From a virus, in the IMG/VR virus record IMGVR_UViG_3300020428_000036, positions 1 to 37,049 of that record: 37,049 bases of DNA; one strand, 5' to 3'. Below are positions 5,622 to 13,745 of the stretch, piece after piece. The notes under the pieces were generated by a model. The model searched no databases, had not been told where the DNA came from, and saw only the letters and a program-made list of their open reading frames with translations. Numbering within the stretch: position 1 is the stretch's first letter; every line of letters begins with the position of its first letter. A program made the translations under genes and the position numbers.

Positions 5622-7728
5622 TTGCGAAACCACCGTACAGCGCATTAACGGTGTAATAGATAACTCACCTTTCCACCCTAAAAACCGGCTGGTGTCTGCT
5701 CACTGGCACATGATGGAAGGCACTGAGTTTGTGGGACACCCGCAAGAGTCTGTGTTTTATCATAAGGAGCTTATCACCCCCGACTGCCCAGAGAAACTGA
5801 GGGCGGCGCTAAGAGAAGCAGACCTGCTAGTAGCCCACAACGCTAAGTTTGACATCATGGCGTTGCAGGGAAGCGGCTTTGTTATGCCTGAGAAGTGTTA
5901 CTGCACGATGATAGGCGAGTATGTCCTAGACAGAGGCCAGATGATACCGAAGTCATTGTCTAAGACAGCAGAGAGACGCGGAGTATCCCTTAAAAAGTCC
6001 GAGCTGGTGGACAAACAGTTTAAATCAGGCATAGGATTTGAGGAGATGGACTTGGCTACTGTCATTGAGTACGCCGATGCCGACGTTATCTCATGTGCAG
6101 AGATATATGTAGACCAATGCAAGGACTACGATAAGCCTGAGAATGCAGGACTAAAGCCTACCTTAGACTTGATGAATGAGTTTCTACTGTTCTTAGTTGA
6201 GATGGAAGAGAATGGCATTCACATTGATATGGATAAGCTAGAGCAGGTAAAAATAGATTACCTAGCTGAGAAAGAGGAGATAGAAGCTCGGCTGAAGACC
6301 ATAGCGGCCAACGTCATGGGCGACACCCCAGTTAACTTAGCCAGCGGACAAGATATGTCTACGGTTATCTACAGCAGGGACTTCATTAACAAGGGCGAGC
6401 ATAAGCAGATATTTAATCTGGGCTACAATGCCAAAGGTCGCCCCCTGTTTAGACCCAAGATGAACGCTACGGCGTTTGTTAAAGCGGTAAGGCGTACCAC
6501 TAAGGTAGCCAAGAAGACCAGAGCCGAGCATTGCCATACCTGCAAGGGTAAGGGCGAGTACGTTAAGATTAAGAAGGACGGCCAGCCGTACAAGAAGGCC
6601 ACCAAATGCGTCTTGTGCGACGGTAGAGGCTACTTGCTGGTGCAGACTAAGGAAACAGCAGGCTTTGGTATGGTCCCACAAGGCGTTAAAGATACTTGCG
6701 TTAACGGCTTCTCTACCAGTAAGGCTACCATCAAGCGTCTGATAGGCGAAGCTAAGAAGCAAGAGAAAGATGAAGCTGTAGAGTTTCTAGAAGGCTACAT
6801 GAGGCTTAACGCCATCTCTACTTACTTGGATAGCTTCGTCAACGGTATAGAGACATGGACTAGGGACGACGGCCTGCTTCATGCCCAGTTTAACCAGTGC
6901 AGGACTAAGACAGGCAGGCTATCTAGCTCTAACCCTAACTTCCAGAATCAGCCAAAGGGCGGTAAGTTTCCTGTACGAGGCTGTGTTACTTCTCGGTTCG
7001 ACGACGGCATCATTATAGAGGCTGACTTTAGTGGGCTAGAGTTTAGAGTAGCCGGTGATCTTTCTAACGACCCTCAGATAATCACCGACATACTCAACGG
7101 CAAGGACGTACATAAGCAGACGGCCAGCATTATTAACCGTAAGCCAGAGTCTGAGATAACCAAGGACGAACGGCAGGCGGCTAAGGCGTATACCTTTGCT
7201 CCTCTGTATGGTGGCTTAGGTATGGGAGAAGCTCCGCATATCAAGGCGTACTTCGACGCTTACTTCGACATCTACAAAGGGCTGAAGATATGGCACGACG
7301 AGCTGATCACAGGCGTACTGAAGGACACGCTGATTACGATTCCCTCTGGCCGCCAGTTTAGGTTCCCAGACGTTAAGCGCTTCAAGAACGGCAGTGTTAG
7401 TAACGCTACGCAGATCAAGAACTTCCCTGTACAGTCGTTTGCTACCGCAGATATAGTCCCACTGTCTTGCGTTAGAGCGCGTAGAGCCTTTAAGTCAAAG
7501 AAACTGCAGTCTAAGATAGTGCTGTCTGTACACGATTCTATCGTAGTGGACTGCCACCCAGCCGAGAAGGACATCGTCATTGAGGCTCTACACTGGGCTA
7601 TGTACCACGTTGGTGAGGAGCTAATGGAGCGATACAAATACGCCTTCGGCCTACCCCTAGACATTGAAATACAGGGCGGTAAAGATTGGCTGGAGCAAAC
7701 CGAATATAACATTGCACATTTGCAATAG
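5602..7728 (+). CDS. Family A DNA polymerase with DnaJ-like zinc insertion
   Basis: A 708-residue replicative polymerase. The ATG at 5602 is preferred to one at 5563 because TTGGAG precedes it and the protein then starts directly with exonuclease motif I. The 3'-5' exonuclease has D7/E9 (IVIDCET), NAKFD with D84, and Y157-x3-D161. The polymerase domain has motif A EADFSGLEFR (D475), motif B R524-x3-K528-x3-F532-x3-Y536-G, and motif C VHDS (H644-D645). Between them sit two CxxCxGxG zinc motifs (C311/C314 and C336/C339) like those of the DnaJ central domain, the hallmark described for HMO-2011-type marine phages. Phe532 corresponds to E. coli Pol I position 762. The gene overlaps the preceding small gene by 20 nt and carries a promoter in its last codons. 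Confidence 0.95.
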   Translation: MKTIVIDCETTVQRINGVIDNSPFHPKNRLVSAHWHMMEGTEFVGHPQESVFYHKELITPDCPEKLRAALREADLLVAHNAKFDIMALQGSGFVMPEKCYCTMIGEYVLDRGQMIPKSLSKTAERRGVSLKKSELVDKQFKSGIGFEEMDLATVIEYADADVISCAEIYVDQCKDYDKPENAGLKPTLDLMNEFLLFLVEMEENGIHIDMDKLEQVKIDYLAEKEEIEARLKTIAANVMGDTPVNLASGQDMSTVIYSRDFINKGEHKQIFNLGYNAKGRPLFRPKMNATAFVKAVRRTTKVAKKTRAEHCHTCKGKGEYVKIKKDGQPYKKATKCVLCDGRGYLLVQTKETAGFGMVPQGVKDTCVNGFSTSKATIKRLIGEAKKQEKDEAVEFLEGYMRLNAISTYLDSFVNGIETWTRDDGLLHAQFNQCRTKTGRLSSSNPNFQNQPKGGKFPVRGCVTSRFDDGIIIEADFSGLEFRVAGDLSNDPQIITDILNGKDVHKQTASIINRKPESEITKDERQAAKAYTFAPLYGGLGMGEAPHIKAYFDAYFDIYKGLKIWHDELITGVLKDTLITIPSGRQFRFPDVKRFKNGSVSNATQIKNFPVQSFATADIVPLSCVRARRAFKSKKLQSKIVLSVHDSIVVDCHPAEKDIVIEALHWAMYHVGEELMERYKYAFGLPLDIEIQGGKDWLEQTEYNIAHLQ

Positions 7729-7740
7729 TTGTACTATAAT
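7712..7740 (+). promoter_or_regulatory. Sigma70-like promoter in the polymerase 3' end
   Basis: TTGCAC (7712-7717) and a perfect TATAAT (7735-7740) are separated by exactly 17 bp. The pair lies across the polymerase stop codon and ends 28 nt before the ATG of the ssDNA-binding-like gene, which has AAGGAGAC in front of it. This would let the host polymerase make extra transcripts of the downstream genes. Confidence 0.7.
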
Positions 7741-7768
7741 CTAAAAACTTTAAACTAAGGAGACTACT

Positions 7769-8590
7769 ATGTCTGAACTAGCAACCATCAGCGCAGAAGA
7801 AGAGCGCGAATTAGCACGATCCCTTGGCCTTGTCGAAGAGACTACTGAGCGGATTCCCGTACTTAAACTCAACTACTCTGAAGAGGACGACTTTGAGCGC
7901 CCCCTAAAGAAAGGCACGTTTGTACTAATGGGACAGGATGAGGCGGTATACGCTGAATCTGTTAAGTTTAAGCCCATTGCCCAGTACTATCAGTGGCTGG
8001 ACTTTGATATTGAGGAGAGTAAGCTGGTCAATAAGACCCTTATGATTCCTCACTTCGGTAAGGAAGCCCGTGACCAGAAGGGCGGCCTACGTTGTGGCAA
8101 ACCTTCTAGCCGTTATCTAGCGGAGCATCCTGAAGAGAAGCCCCTCTATAAATCTATCACTTGTTTCCGTATGCTGTACGGTATTGCTGAGTACACTGGC
8201 AAGACTGCGGACGGCGAAGAAGTGACTGTAGGTCCTATAGGCTGTGTTATACGCCTCAAGGGCGCTAACTTCATGGGTTTTGGTAAGCAGGTCATTGACA
8301 AGATGCCCCAGAACAAAAACATCTACAACTACGAATGCATTATCACTTCTAATAAAAAGAAGGAAGGCAGTGTCATTTACTTTGTGATGGACTTTGAGAC
8401 TGATTTTATGTCTCCTCTAGGTCTTGATCAAAATACTGTGGATGCCATGAAGGTAGTCATGGAGTACGTTAAGAACGAAAACGATCAGGTTAATCGGTCT
8501 TACGAAGAGGCTATGAGAGAGAAAGCGGCCTCTGACAGTGTTGACGGAGATATAGATAGCGCTTTAGCAGGCGATCTAGTCAATGCCTAA
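7769..8590 (+). CDS. Probable single-stranded DNA-binding protein
   Basis: A 273-residue soluble protein. Its middle (about residues 40-215) is beta-rich with many aromatic and basic residues, as expected of an OB-fold, and its end (DSVDGDIDSA) is acidic, a feature of phage and bacterial SSBs that contact partner proteins. It follows the polymerase, has its own promoter and a strong AAGGAG leader suggesting high expression, and is followed by exonuclease and endonuclease I, the place gp2.5 function is expected in a T7-like module. I cannot identify a diagnostic motif, so an uncharacterised replication protein is the alternative. Confidence 0.5.
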   Translation: MSELATISAEEERELARSLGLVEETTERIPVLKLNYSEEDDFERPLKKGTFVLMGQDEAVYAESVKFKPIAQYYQWLDFDIEESKLVNKTLMIPHFGKEARDQKGGLRCGKPSSRYLAEHPEEKPLYKSITCFRMLYGIAEYTGKTADGEEVTVGPIGCVIRLKGANFMGFGKQVIDKMPQNKNIYNYECIITSNKKKEGSVIYFVMDFETDFMSPLGLDQNTVDAMKVVMEYVKNENDQVNRSYEEAMREKAASDSVDGDIDSALAGDLVNA

Positions 8591-9470
8591 CGCTGAACTC
8601 CTTGAAGCACAGTTGAAGTTATGTCTTGATAGGCTCTCTAACTCAGAGCCTGTTGAGATTGACGACGCTTGGATTGAAGAGTCTGGAGAAATGTTTAAGG
8701 ATTGCCTCCGTAAACAACTCGCCCCCCGCCCCCAAGAAGATTTCCGCATACGAATGTCTAACCTAGGTAAGCCTACCTGCCAACTGCAGAGAGAGAAAGA
8801 AGGCGCACCTAAGTCCCGCAACGAGTACAACTTCATAGTTAAGATGATGCTGGGAGACGCTACTGAGTGCATCATGGAAGTCCTACTTAAAGCGGCTGGC
8901 TTAAATATTACTGGCGGCAAAGAAGACGTAGAGTTAAAGATAAACAATCATATTATTAAAGGACAAGACGACATACATATAGACGGCGCTGTGTTTGATA
9001 CCAAGAGCTGTTCACCGTATGCGTTTAACAACAAGTGGCGAGCTGGCATAGACGGCCTGAAGAAAGACGATCCGTTTGGTTATATGAAGCAGATGGTAGG
9101 CTACTCAGACGCACAGGGTAAGCCTGCAGGTGGCTGGGTGGTAGTTAACAAGTCTACTGGCGAAGTTACCATAGCTGGGGCAGAGTTTAGCGAGACTGAT
9201 CTAGCAAAGCAGCGCCAAGAAATGTGTGACGTTGTGGATCTTATTCACAGCGACAAACCATTTAAAAAATGTTTTAAAGAAGAGATAGAAACCACCAGAG
9301 GCAAGAAGCCAACGGGAAGCAAGAAGGTCCCAATGAACTGTACGTTTTGTTCGTACATGAAAGAGTGTTGGCCTACTGCTCAATTCCTACCCGCAACAAC
9401 CACTAAAGCAAAAAATCCTAAACACTATTGGTATACGGAGTACGGCAACAATGCGACCAGCACCAGCTAA
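8583..9470 (+). CDS. PD-(D/E)XK exonuclease, Cas4/RecB-like with four cysteines
   Basis: A 295-residue nuclease likely to degrade host DNA or process recombination ends, as T7 gp6 does. The catalytic core is GQDDIHIDG with D130 and an FDTKS strand with D139-x-K141, preceded by a GDATE helix. C66 lies before the core and C253, C256 and C262 (CxxC-x5-C) after it; this one-plus-three cysteine layout is that of the iron-sulfur cluster in Cas4 and AddB nucleases. The start overlaps the previous gene by 8 nt and the end overlaps endonuclease I by 20 nt. Nuclease family is confident; the iron-sulfur cluster is inferred from spacing. No cas genes are present, so it is a replication-module nuclease and not a CRISPR component. 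Confidence 0.8.
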   Translation: MPNAELLEAQLKLCLDRLSNSEPVEIDDAWIEESGEMFKDCLRKQLAPRPQEDFRIRMSNLGKPTCQLQREKEGAPKSRNEYNFIVKMMLGDATECIMEVLLKAAGLNITGGKEDVELKINNHIIKGQDDIHIDGAVFDTKSCSPYAFNNKWRAGIDGLKKDDPFGYMKQMVGYSDAQGKPAGGWVVVNKSTGEVTIAGAEFSETDLAKQRQEMCDVVDLIHSDKPFKKCFKEEIETTRGKKPTGSKKVPMNCTFCSYMKECWPTAQFLPATTTKAKNPKHYWYTEYGNNATSTS

Positions 9471-9894
9471 CCGAGCCGCTTTTGTTCGAGGCTTTAGGTC
9501 CGGCCTAGAAGCTAAGATATACGATCAACTTAAAGAGTGTAACTGCGACGCTGAGTACGAGCCGTTTAAGATACCGTATGTCTGGCCTGAACAAAGCAAA
9601 ACTTACACCCCCGACTTTTATCTACCCAACGGCATAGTCATAGAATCCAAAGGCATATTTACTTCAGACGATAGAAAAAAGCATTTACTTATACGAGAAC
9701 AACTGCCAGAACTAGACATACGTTTTGTGTTTCACAGTAAAGGAACCAAGATAAGAAAGGGCAGTAAAACTACAGTATGCGCTTGGTCAGAAAAAAATAA
9801 CTTTATGTACGCTGTAAAACTTGTACCAGAAGAGTGGATAACAGAGCCACAAAATAAAGAATCTATTAGCATTATTGATACATTGAGAGGCTAG
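9451..9894 (+). CDS. Endonuclease I (Holliday-junction resolvase), T7 gp3-like
   Basis: A 147-residue resolvase that cuts branched DNA and helps break down host DNA. It carries the complete T7 endonuclease I active site with matching residue numbers: E20 in RSGLEAKIY, D55 in YTPDFYLPNG, and E65 and K67 in IVIESKG. The surrounding IPYVWPEQSKTYTPDF segment also closely follows T7 gp3. Length is close to the 149 residues of the T7 enzyme. It overlaps the upstream exonuclease by 20 nt and is one base from the next gene, so the three are one translational unit. Confidence 0.93.
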   Translation: MRPAPANRAAFVRGFRSGLEAKIYDQLKECNCDAEYEPFKIPYVWPEQSKTYTPDFYLPNGIVIESKGIFTSDDRKKHLLIREQLPELDIRFVFHSKGTKIRKGSKTTVCAWSEKNNFMYAVKLVPEEWITEPQNKESISIIDTLRG

Positions 9895-9895
9895 T

Positions 9896-10261
9896 ATGGA
9901 AGAAGAGCTTAACTATCACATACCAGAAGACGCTGTAGTTCTTGTTATGACTGCTGACGGCGACGACCTAAACATAAAGATGACTAATAGCCTTTCCGAA
10001 GAAATGGATGAAGACGAGTACAACTGGCTGTTAACCCTACAGCAAGGCATAGCAACCGCCCTGCAAGTTAGTATGCCGCATCTTATGGAGCTAGGCGAGG
10101 CCGCCATCATATCTCACGAAGAGGGCATAGCTGAAGTCTTTATGGAGCTGTTTGATCAGACCCAGAAAGAAAAGAAAAAGAAACCGCCTGCTAAGAAAGG
10201 CACTGTTGTTAACCTGTTTGATAAGAAAGAGGAAGATAAAGATGACGATGACGTGCTCTGA
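9896..10261 (+). CDS. Hypothetical protein with charged C-terminal tail (121 aa)
   Basis: Residues 1-85 form an acidic, probably folded helical domain; residues 88-121 are a disordered tail with a basic Lys stretch followed by an acidic Asp/Glu stretch. No domain is recognised. The gene sits between endonuclease I and the DUF3310 gene, overlapping the latter by 20 nt, and is likely part of the replication operon. Such tails often mediate protein contacts. Confidence 0.6.
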   Translation: MEEELNYHIPEDAVVLVMTADGDDLNIKMTNSLSEEMDEDEYNWLLTLQQGIATALQVSMPHLMELGEAAIISHEEGIAEVFMELFDQTQKEKKKKPPAKKGTVVNLFDKKEEDKDDDDVL

Positions 10262-10577
10262 TGGAAGTGCCAGCATAGACGACGCTACACCACAAGAGTG
10301 GAACGCCGCCTCTAAGGCCATACGCGACGCGGTAGATCACCCACCGCACTACAGCAAGGGTTCTATAGAAACTATAGACTACCTAGTAGACATCCTAGGC
10401 ACAAAAGGCGCGATAGCCTACTGTCACGGCAACGTAATTAAATACACAGGTATGCGCCTGTTTAATAAAGGCAAAACGGTTCAGGATGCTCGTAAAGCAA
10501 TCTGGTACTTAAATAAACTAATAGAACTTACTGAGGACGACAATGAAGCTGCCGCCAACCCAAGGGTTTCCTACTGA
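10242..10577 (+). CDS. DUF3310 protein, T7 gp1.7 nucleotide kinase-like
   Basis: A 112-residue protein. The ATG at 10242 is chosen because AGAGGAAG lies 7-8 nt upstream; the frame is open earlier, but that would be a Lys/Arg-rich shadow of the upstream gene. Residues 30-105 carry the DUF3310 signature: DHPPHY (32-37), IETIDY, a GNVIKY helix and DARKAIWYLNKLIEL. T7 gp1.7 is in this family and is a nucleotide kinase that phosphorylates dGMP and dTMP. It overlaps the ribonucleotide reductase by 35 nt, which fits a role in deoxynucleotide supply. Family membership is firm, activity inferred. Confidence 0.8.
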   Translation: MTMTCSDGSASIDDATPQEWNAASKAIRDAVDHPPHYSKGSIETIDYLVDILGTKGAIAYCHGNVIKYTGMRLFNKGKTVQDARKAIWYLNKLIELTEDDNEAAANPRVSY

Positions 10578-12489
10578 TTACGAAGAGTTTATCTATACTA
10601 GCCGCTACTCTAAATGGCTACAGGATCAACTAAGAAGAGAGAAATGGTCTGAAACAGTGGCCCGCTACTTAGACTTTATGGAGTTTAACTTAGCTAAGGT
10701 AAATGAGTATTGCCTCAAGCCTTCTCTTAAAGAAGAACTGCGCGACGCTATACTTAACTTTGAAGTTATGCCTAGTATGCGAGCGCTAATGACGGCTGGC
10801 CCCGCGTTAGCCCGTGATAATACCGCCGCGTATAACTGTGCGTATCTCCCTATAGACGACCCTAAAGCTTTTGACGAAGCTATGTTCGTATTGCTGTGCG
10901 GTACGGGTGTGGGGTTCTCTGTAGAGCCTCAGTACGTTAATAGGCTACCTGAAGTACCACAGGAGCTGTACCCTTCAGAAACTACCATAGTAGTGCGAGA
11001 TTCTAAAGAAGGCTGGGCTAAGTCGTATCGCCAGCTATTAGCTCTATTGTGGAGTGGTGAGATCCCTAAAGTAGATATTAGCAGGGTAAGACCGGCTGGC
11101 GCTAGGCTAAAGACCTTTGGTGGTCGTGCGTCTGGTCCACAGCCCCTAGTTAATCTCTTTGACTTCACCATAAACATATTTAAGAACGCTGTAGGTACTA
11201 AGCTAACTTGCCTGCAAGCTCACGATATTGTCTGCAAGATAGCCGAGATAGTAGTGGTTGGGGGTGTAAGACGTAGCGCCCTGATCTCACTGTCTGCTCT
11301 TTCAGACGACCAGCTACGCCACGCTAAGAGTGGTACATGGTACGAGCCTGAGCATAATCCACAGAGAGCTTTAGCCAATAACTCGGCTGTGTATAACTCT
11401 AGGCCTGACATGGAAACCTTTATGCGGGAATGGCTGTCTCTTATCGAGTCTAAGAGTGGTGAACGAGGGCTATTCTCTCGTGACGCTGCAAAAAGACAAG
11501 CAGCTAAGAATGGTAGACGAGACGCTACAAAAGAGTTTGGGTGCAATCCTTGTTCAGAAATACTGCTACAGAACTACCAGTTTTGCAATCTTACTGAGTG
11601 CATCATAAGGGAAAAAGACACTGAGGCAGATCTAAAGCGTAAGGTAGAGCTGGCTACTATCTTGGGTACTTTTCAGTCTACCCTGATACATTTCCCGTAT
11701 CTGCGTAAGGTTTGGTTCAATACGACATCCGAGGAGCGCCTCCTAGGGGTCTCTATGACGGGTATTATGGACAATGCCATTACCAACAACTCCAGTAAGG
11801 ATAGCTTAGAGAGCGTCTTAGAGGGCCTCAGAGACCACTCTGTAGCCGTTAACAAGAAGTACGCCAAAGCTATAGGCATACCACAGTCCGTTGCGTGTAC
11901 TACTGTGAAGCCGTCAGGCACTGTTAGCCAGCTTACTGGTACTGCTAGTGGCATACACACCCGCCACAGCCCGTACTACCTGCGTACTGTTAGGGCAGAC
12001 CTTAAAGACCCTCTAACGTCGTTTATGATAGACAAAGGTTTTCCGTCTGAACCTTGTGTAATGAAGCCGGACAGCACTGTAGTGTTTACCTTCCCTCAGA
12101 AAGCACCTAAGAACGCTGTATGCAGGGACGATAGGAACGCCTTAGAGCAACTAGACCTGTGGCTTATCTACCAGAGACACTGGTGTGAGCATAAGCCGTC
12201 CGTCACTATCTCAGTACGAGACGACGAGTGGTTAGACGTAGGTGCTTGGGTTTATCGTAACTTCGACGAAGTGTCGGGTATCTCTTTCTTGCCTCATTCG
12301 GACCATGTGTATCAGCAGGCTCCGTATCAAGAGTGTGACAAGGAGACGTATACCGAGGCGGCGAAGAAGCTACCTAAGAAAATTGATTGGTCTGAGCTGT
12401 CTAACTTTGAAAGCGAAGACAATACCGTTTCATCCCAGACATTAGCGTGTACGGGATCTTCATGCGAACTTGTGGATATATCTGACTAA
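10543..12489 (+). CDS. Adenosylcobalamin-dependent (class II) ribonucleotide reductase
   Basis: A 648-residue monomeric reductase converting ribonucleotides to deoxynucleotides for phage DNA. Active-site residues can be read off: C99 and C348 as the reducing pair, and NPCSE with N335, C337 (thiyl radical) and E339. The 11-residue spacing C337-C348 equals that of the Lactobacillus leichmannii enzyme. The C-terminus has C636-x4-C641, the shuttle cysteines. There is no small radical-generating subunit gene nearby and no glycyl-radical motif, so class II is the best fit. It is somewhat shorter than the about 740 residues of the Lactobacillus enzyme. The start overlaps DUF3310 by 35 nt, with GAGGACGACA upstream. 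Activity would depend on host cobalamin. Confidence 0.88.
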   Translation: MKLPPTQGFPTDYEEFIYTSRYSKWLQDQLRREKWSETVARYLDFMEFNLAKVNEYCLKPSLKEELRDAILNFEVMPSMRALMTAGPALARDNTAAYNCAYLPIDDPKAFDEAMFVLLCGTGVGFSVEPQYVNRLPEVPQELYPSETTIVVRDSKEGWAKSYRQLLALLWSGEIPKVDISRVRPAGARLKTFGGRASGPQPLVNLFDFTINIFKNAVGTKLTCLQAHDIVCKIAEIVVVGGVRRSALISLSALSDDQLRHAKSGTWYEPEHNPQRALANNSAVYNSRPDMETFMREWLSLIESKSGERGLFSRDAAKRQAAKNGRRDATKEFGCNPCSEILLQNYQFCNLTECIIREKDTEADLKRKVELATILGTFQSTLIHFPYLRKVWFNTTSEERLLGVSMTGIMDNAITNNSSKDSLESVLEGLRDHSVAVNKKYAKAIGIPQSVACTTVKPSGTVSQLTGTASGIHTRHSPYYLRTVRADLKDPLTSFMIDKGFPSEPCVMKPDSTVVFTFPQKAPKNAVCRDDRNALEQLDLWLIYQRHWCEHKPSVTISVRDDEWLDVGAWVYRNFDEVSGISFLPHSDHVYQQAPYQECDKETYTEAAKKLPKKIDWSELSNFESEDNTVSSQTLACTGSSCELVDISD

Positions 12490-12707
12490 TGAAAGCCGAG
12501 AGACTGCAGAAAGCATACCAGTGGGGCTATAACTGCTTTGTGAAGGGGCTTATGTCTAGCCCTTTCAAGGCAGACTCTATGACGGATTTAGAATGGCATA
12601 GGGGCTTTAACGCCGCCTACTATCAGAATATTGATTTTATAAAGGGTAACGGTGCAAAGCCTACTGAGTATGAGACTAAGGCTAGACATAAGAGGAAGAA
12701 AAGATGA
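12489..12707 (+). CDS. Small basic protein resembling ribosome modulation factor
   Basis: A 72-residue basic protein starting on the last base of the reductase stop (TAATG). Residues 9-44 fit the spacing of ribosome modulation factor: A9, G13-Y14, G20, S24-P25, W36, G39-F40, A42-Y44, corresponding to the A-RGY-G-G-CP-W-GW-A pattern of Rmf, but with Ser in place of the Cys before Pro. The tail is Lys/Arg-rich. Rmf dimerises and inactivates 70S ribosomes. The resemblance is by eye and short, so it could instead be a general nucleic-acid-binding protein. Confidence 0.5.
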   Translation: MKAERLQKAYQWGYNCFVKGLMSSPFKADSMTDLEWHRGFNAAYYQNIDFIKGNGAKPTEYETKARHKRKKR

Positions 12708-12931
12708 GTAGAGCTAGGCTTGAAGTGTTACGAGGGATGAAGAGGGCTTTGATAGGTGATAAGGCCAAAGTGCAGATAAACGTAGACATTTTCTTAAACG
12801 ACCCTAGGACTTTACCGGAGCATACTAATTACTACGAGGACTTGGACAAGCTAGTTGCTGAGTTGGCAGAAGTAAACGATAAGATAGTAGAAGTAGATAG
12901 GATGCTAGAGGATTGTAAGAATGGAAATTGA
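12704..12931 (+). CDS. Small coiled-coil phage protein (75 aa)
   Basis: A 75-residue helical protein with a middle INVDIFLNDP segment and a C-terminal heptad pattern (LVAELAEVNDKIVEVDRML). This layout, a VNVxxYLNNP-like stretch then EH and a coiled coil, resembles a common small protein family of marine phages whose function is unknown. It overlaps its neighbours by 4 and 11 nt and is translated with them. Confidence 0.6.
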   Translation: MSRARLEVLRGMKRALIGDKAKVQINVDIFLNDPRTLPEHTNYYEDLDKLVAELAEVNDKIVEVDRMLEDCKNGN

Positions 12932-13745
12932 GAAAATAGTAAGGTCGTGTCTGGACTCTACTTATTTAAAGTATAGATATAGCGGCTCTTGTAAATTCAA
13001 AAAAAACTATCTGAACAAAAATAGGTTTGAACTACTCTCTTACACTACACAGCCGGCCCTACTTCAACATAACGTAAACACTTTAATGGCCTCCCTTAAT
13101 GAATATTTTGTTATCCCTTACGAAATACAGAGTGTAATTTTTGAAGATTCACGAGCTAATCGGCCTCCTCCAATAATTGCAGTAGAAGAAAGAAAAAACG
13201 GAACGTCTTTAAAGCTTTACTCTAGCTACACAGAACACGTTATGGAGTTTGTTATGCTTCCCGACGAGCCTATTATACGTCCTATACCCTTGTATACTGG
13301 GTACAAATGGAAAATAGATGCTCCTCATAAATACGAATTAGATACCTACACCGCTCTTCCTGTAAAATCAAGAAAGTCTATATTAGATATAATTAAAGAC
13401 GAGCCTTTTTTTCATAAAGCTCTTGAAGAAGCCTTTAAGCTATCGGAAGGAACAATGCGGGAGTTACTCTTTAGTGAAGTTGCCGGACTAGAAGGAGATA
13501 GAAAATCTCACGATATATCTTTTGTAAATGAAAAGATTCCTATGAAAGAAATGACGGACTGTACTCAATATCTGTGTAATTACTTTGACATAAAAAGGGA
13601 AGACGCTGAAGATATAACTGAACACCTTGACGGACAGTTTTTGACTTTTATACAGGGCGGGATAGATAATAAAGGAGAGGAGTTTTTGAGTTATTACTAT
13701 TGCGAAGAAGACCAGCTTGCGAATAACCTTCAAGAAATATCTTGA
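12921..13745 (+). CDS. AT-rich orphan protein (274 aa)
   Basis: The last rightward gene. No family recognised. The product is soluble, with long stretches rich in Lys, Glu, Tyr and Phe. Sampled 60-bp stretches of this gene have about 32-40% GC, clearly lower than the reductase upstream, and its codon use favours A/T endings, consistent with more recent acquisition. It overlaps the previous gene by 11 nt. Its 3' end overlaps the oppositely directed 13730-13849 gene by 16 nt, with no terminator between. It sits where accessory or host-takeover genes would be expected; no catalytic motif is visible. Confidence 0.6.
   Translation: MEIEKIVRSCLDSTYLKYRYSGSCKFKKNYLNKNRFELLSYTTQPALLQHNVNTLMASLNEYFVIPYEIQSVIFEDSRANRPPPIIAVEERKNGTSLKLYSSYTEHVMEFVMLPDEPIIRPIPLYTGYKWKIDAPHKYELDTYTALPVKSRKSILDIIKDEPFFHKALEEAFKLSEGTMRELLFSEVAGLEGDRKSHDISFVNEKIPMKEMTDCTQYLCNYFDIKREDAEDITEHLDGQFLTFIQGGIDNKGEEFLSYYYCEEDQLANNLQEIS

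Noticed and set aside
6337-6762. 141-codon minus-strand frame inside the polymerase gene
   Set aside because: Shadow of the strongly supported polymerase frame across its zinc insertion; no leader and no neighbours on that strand.
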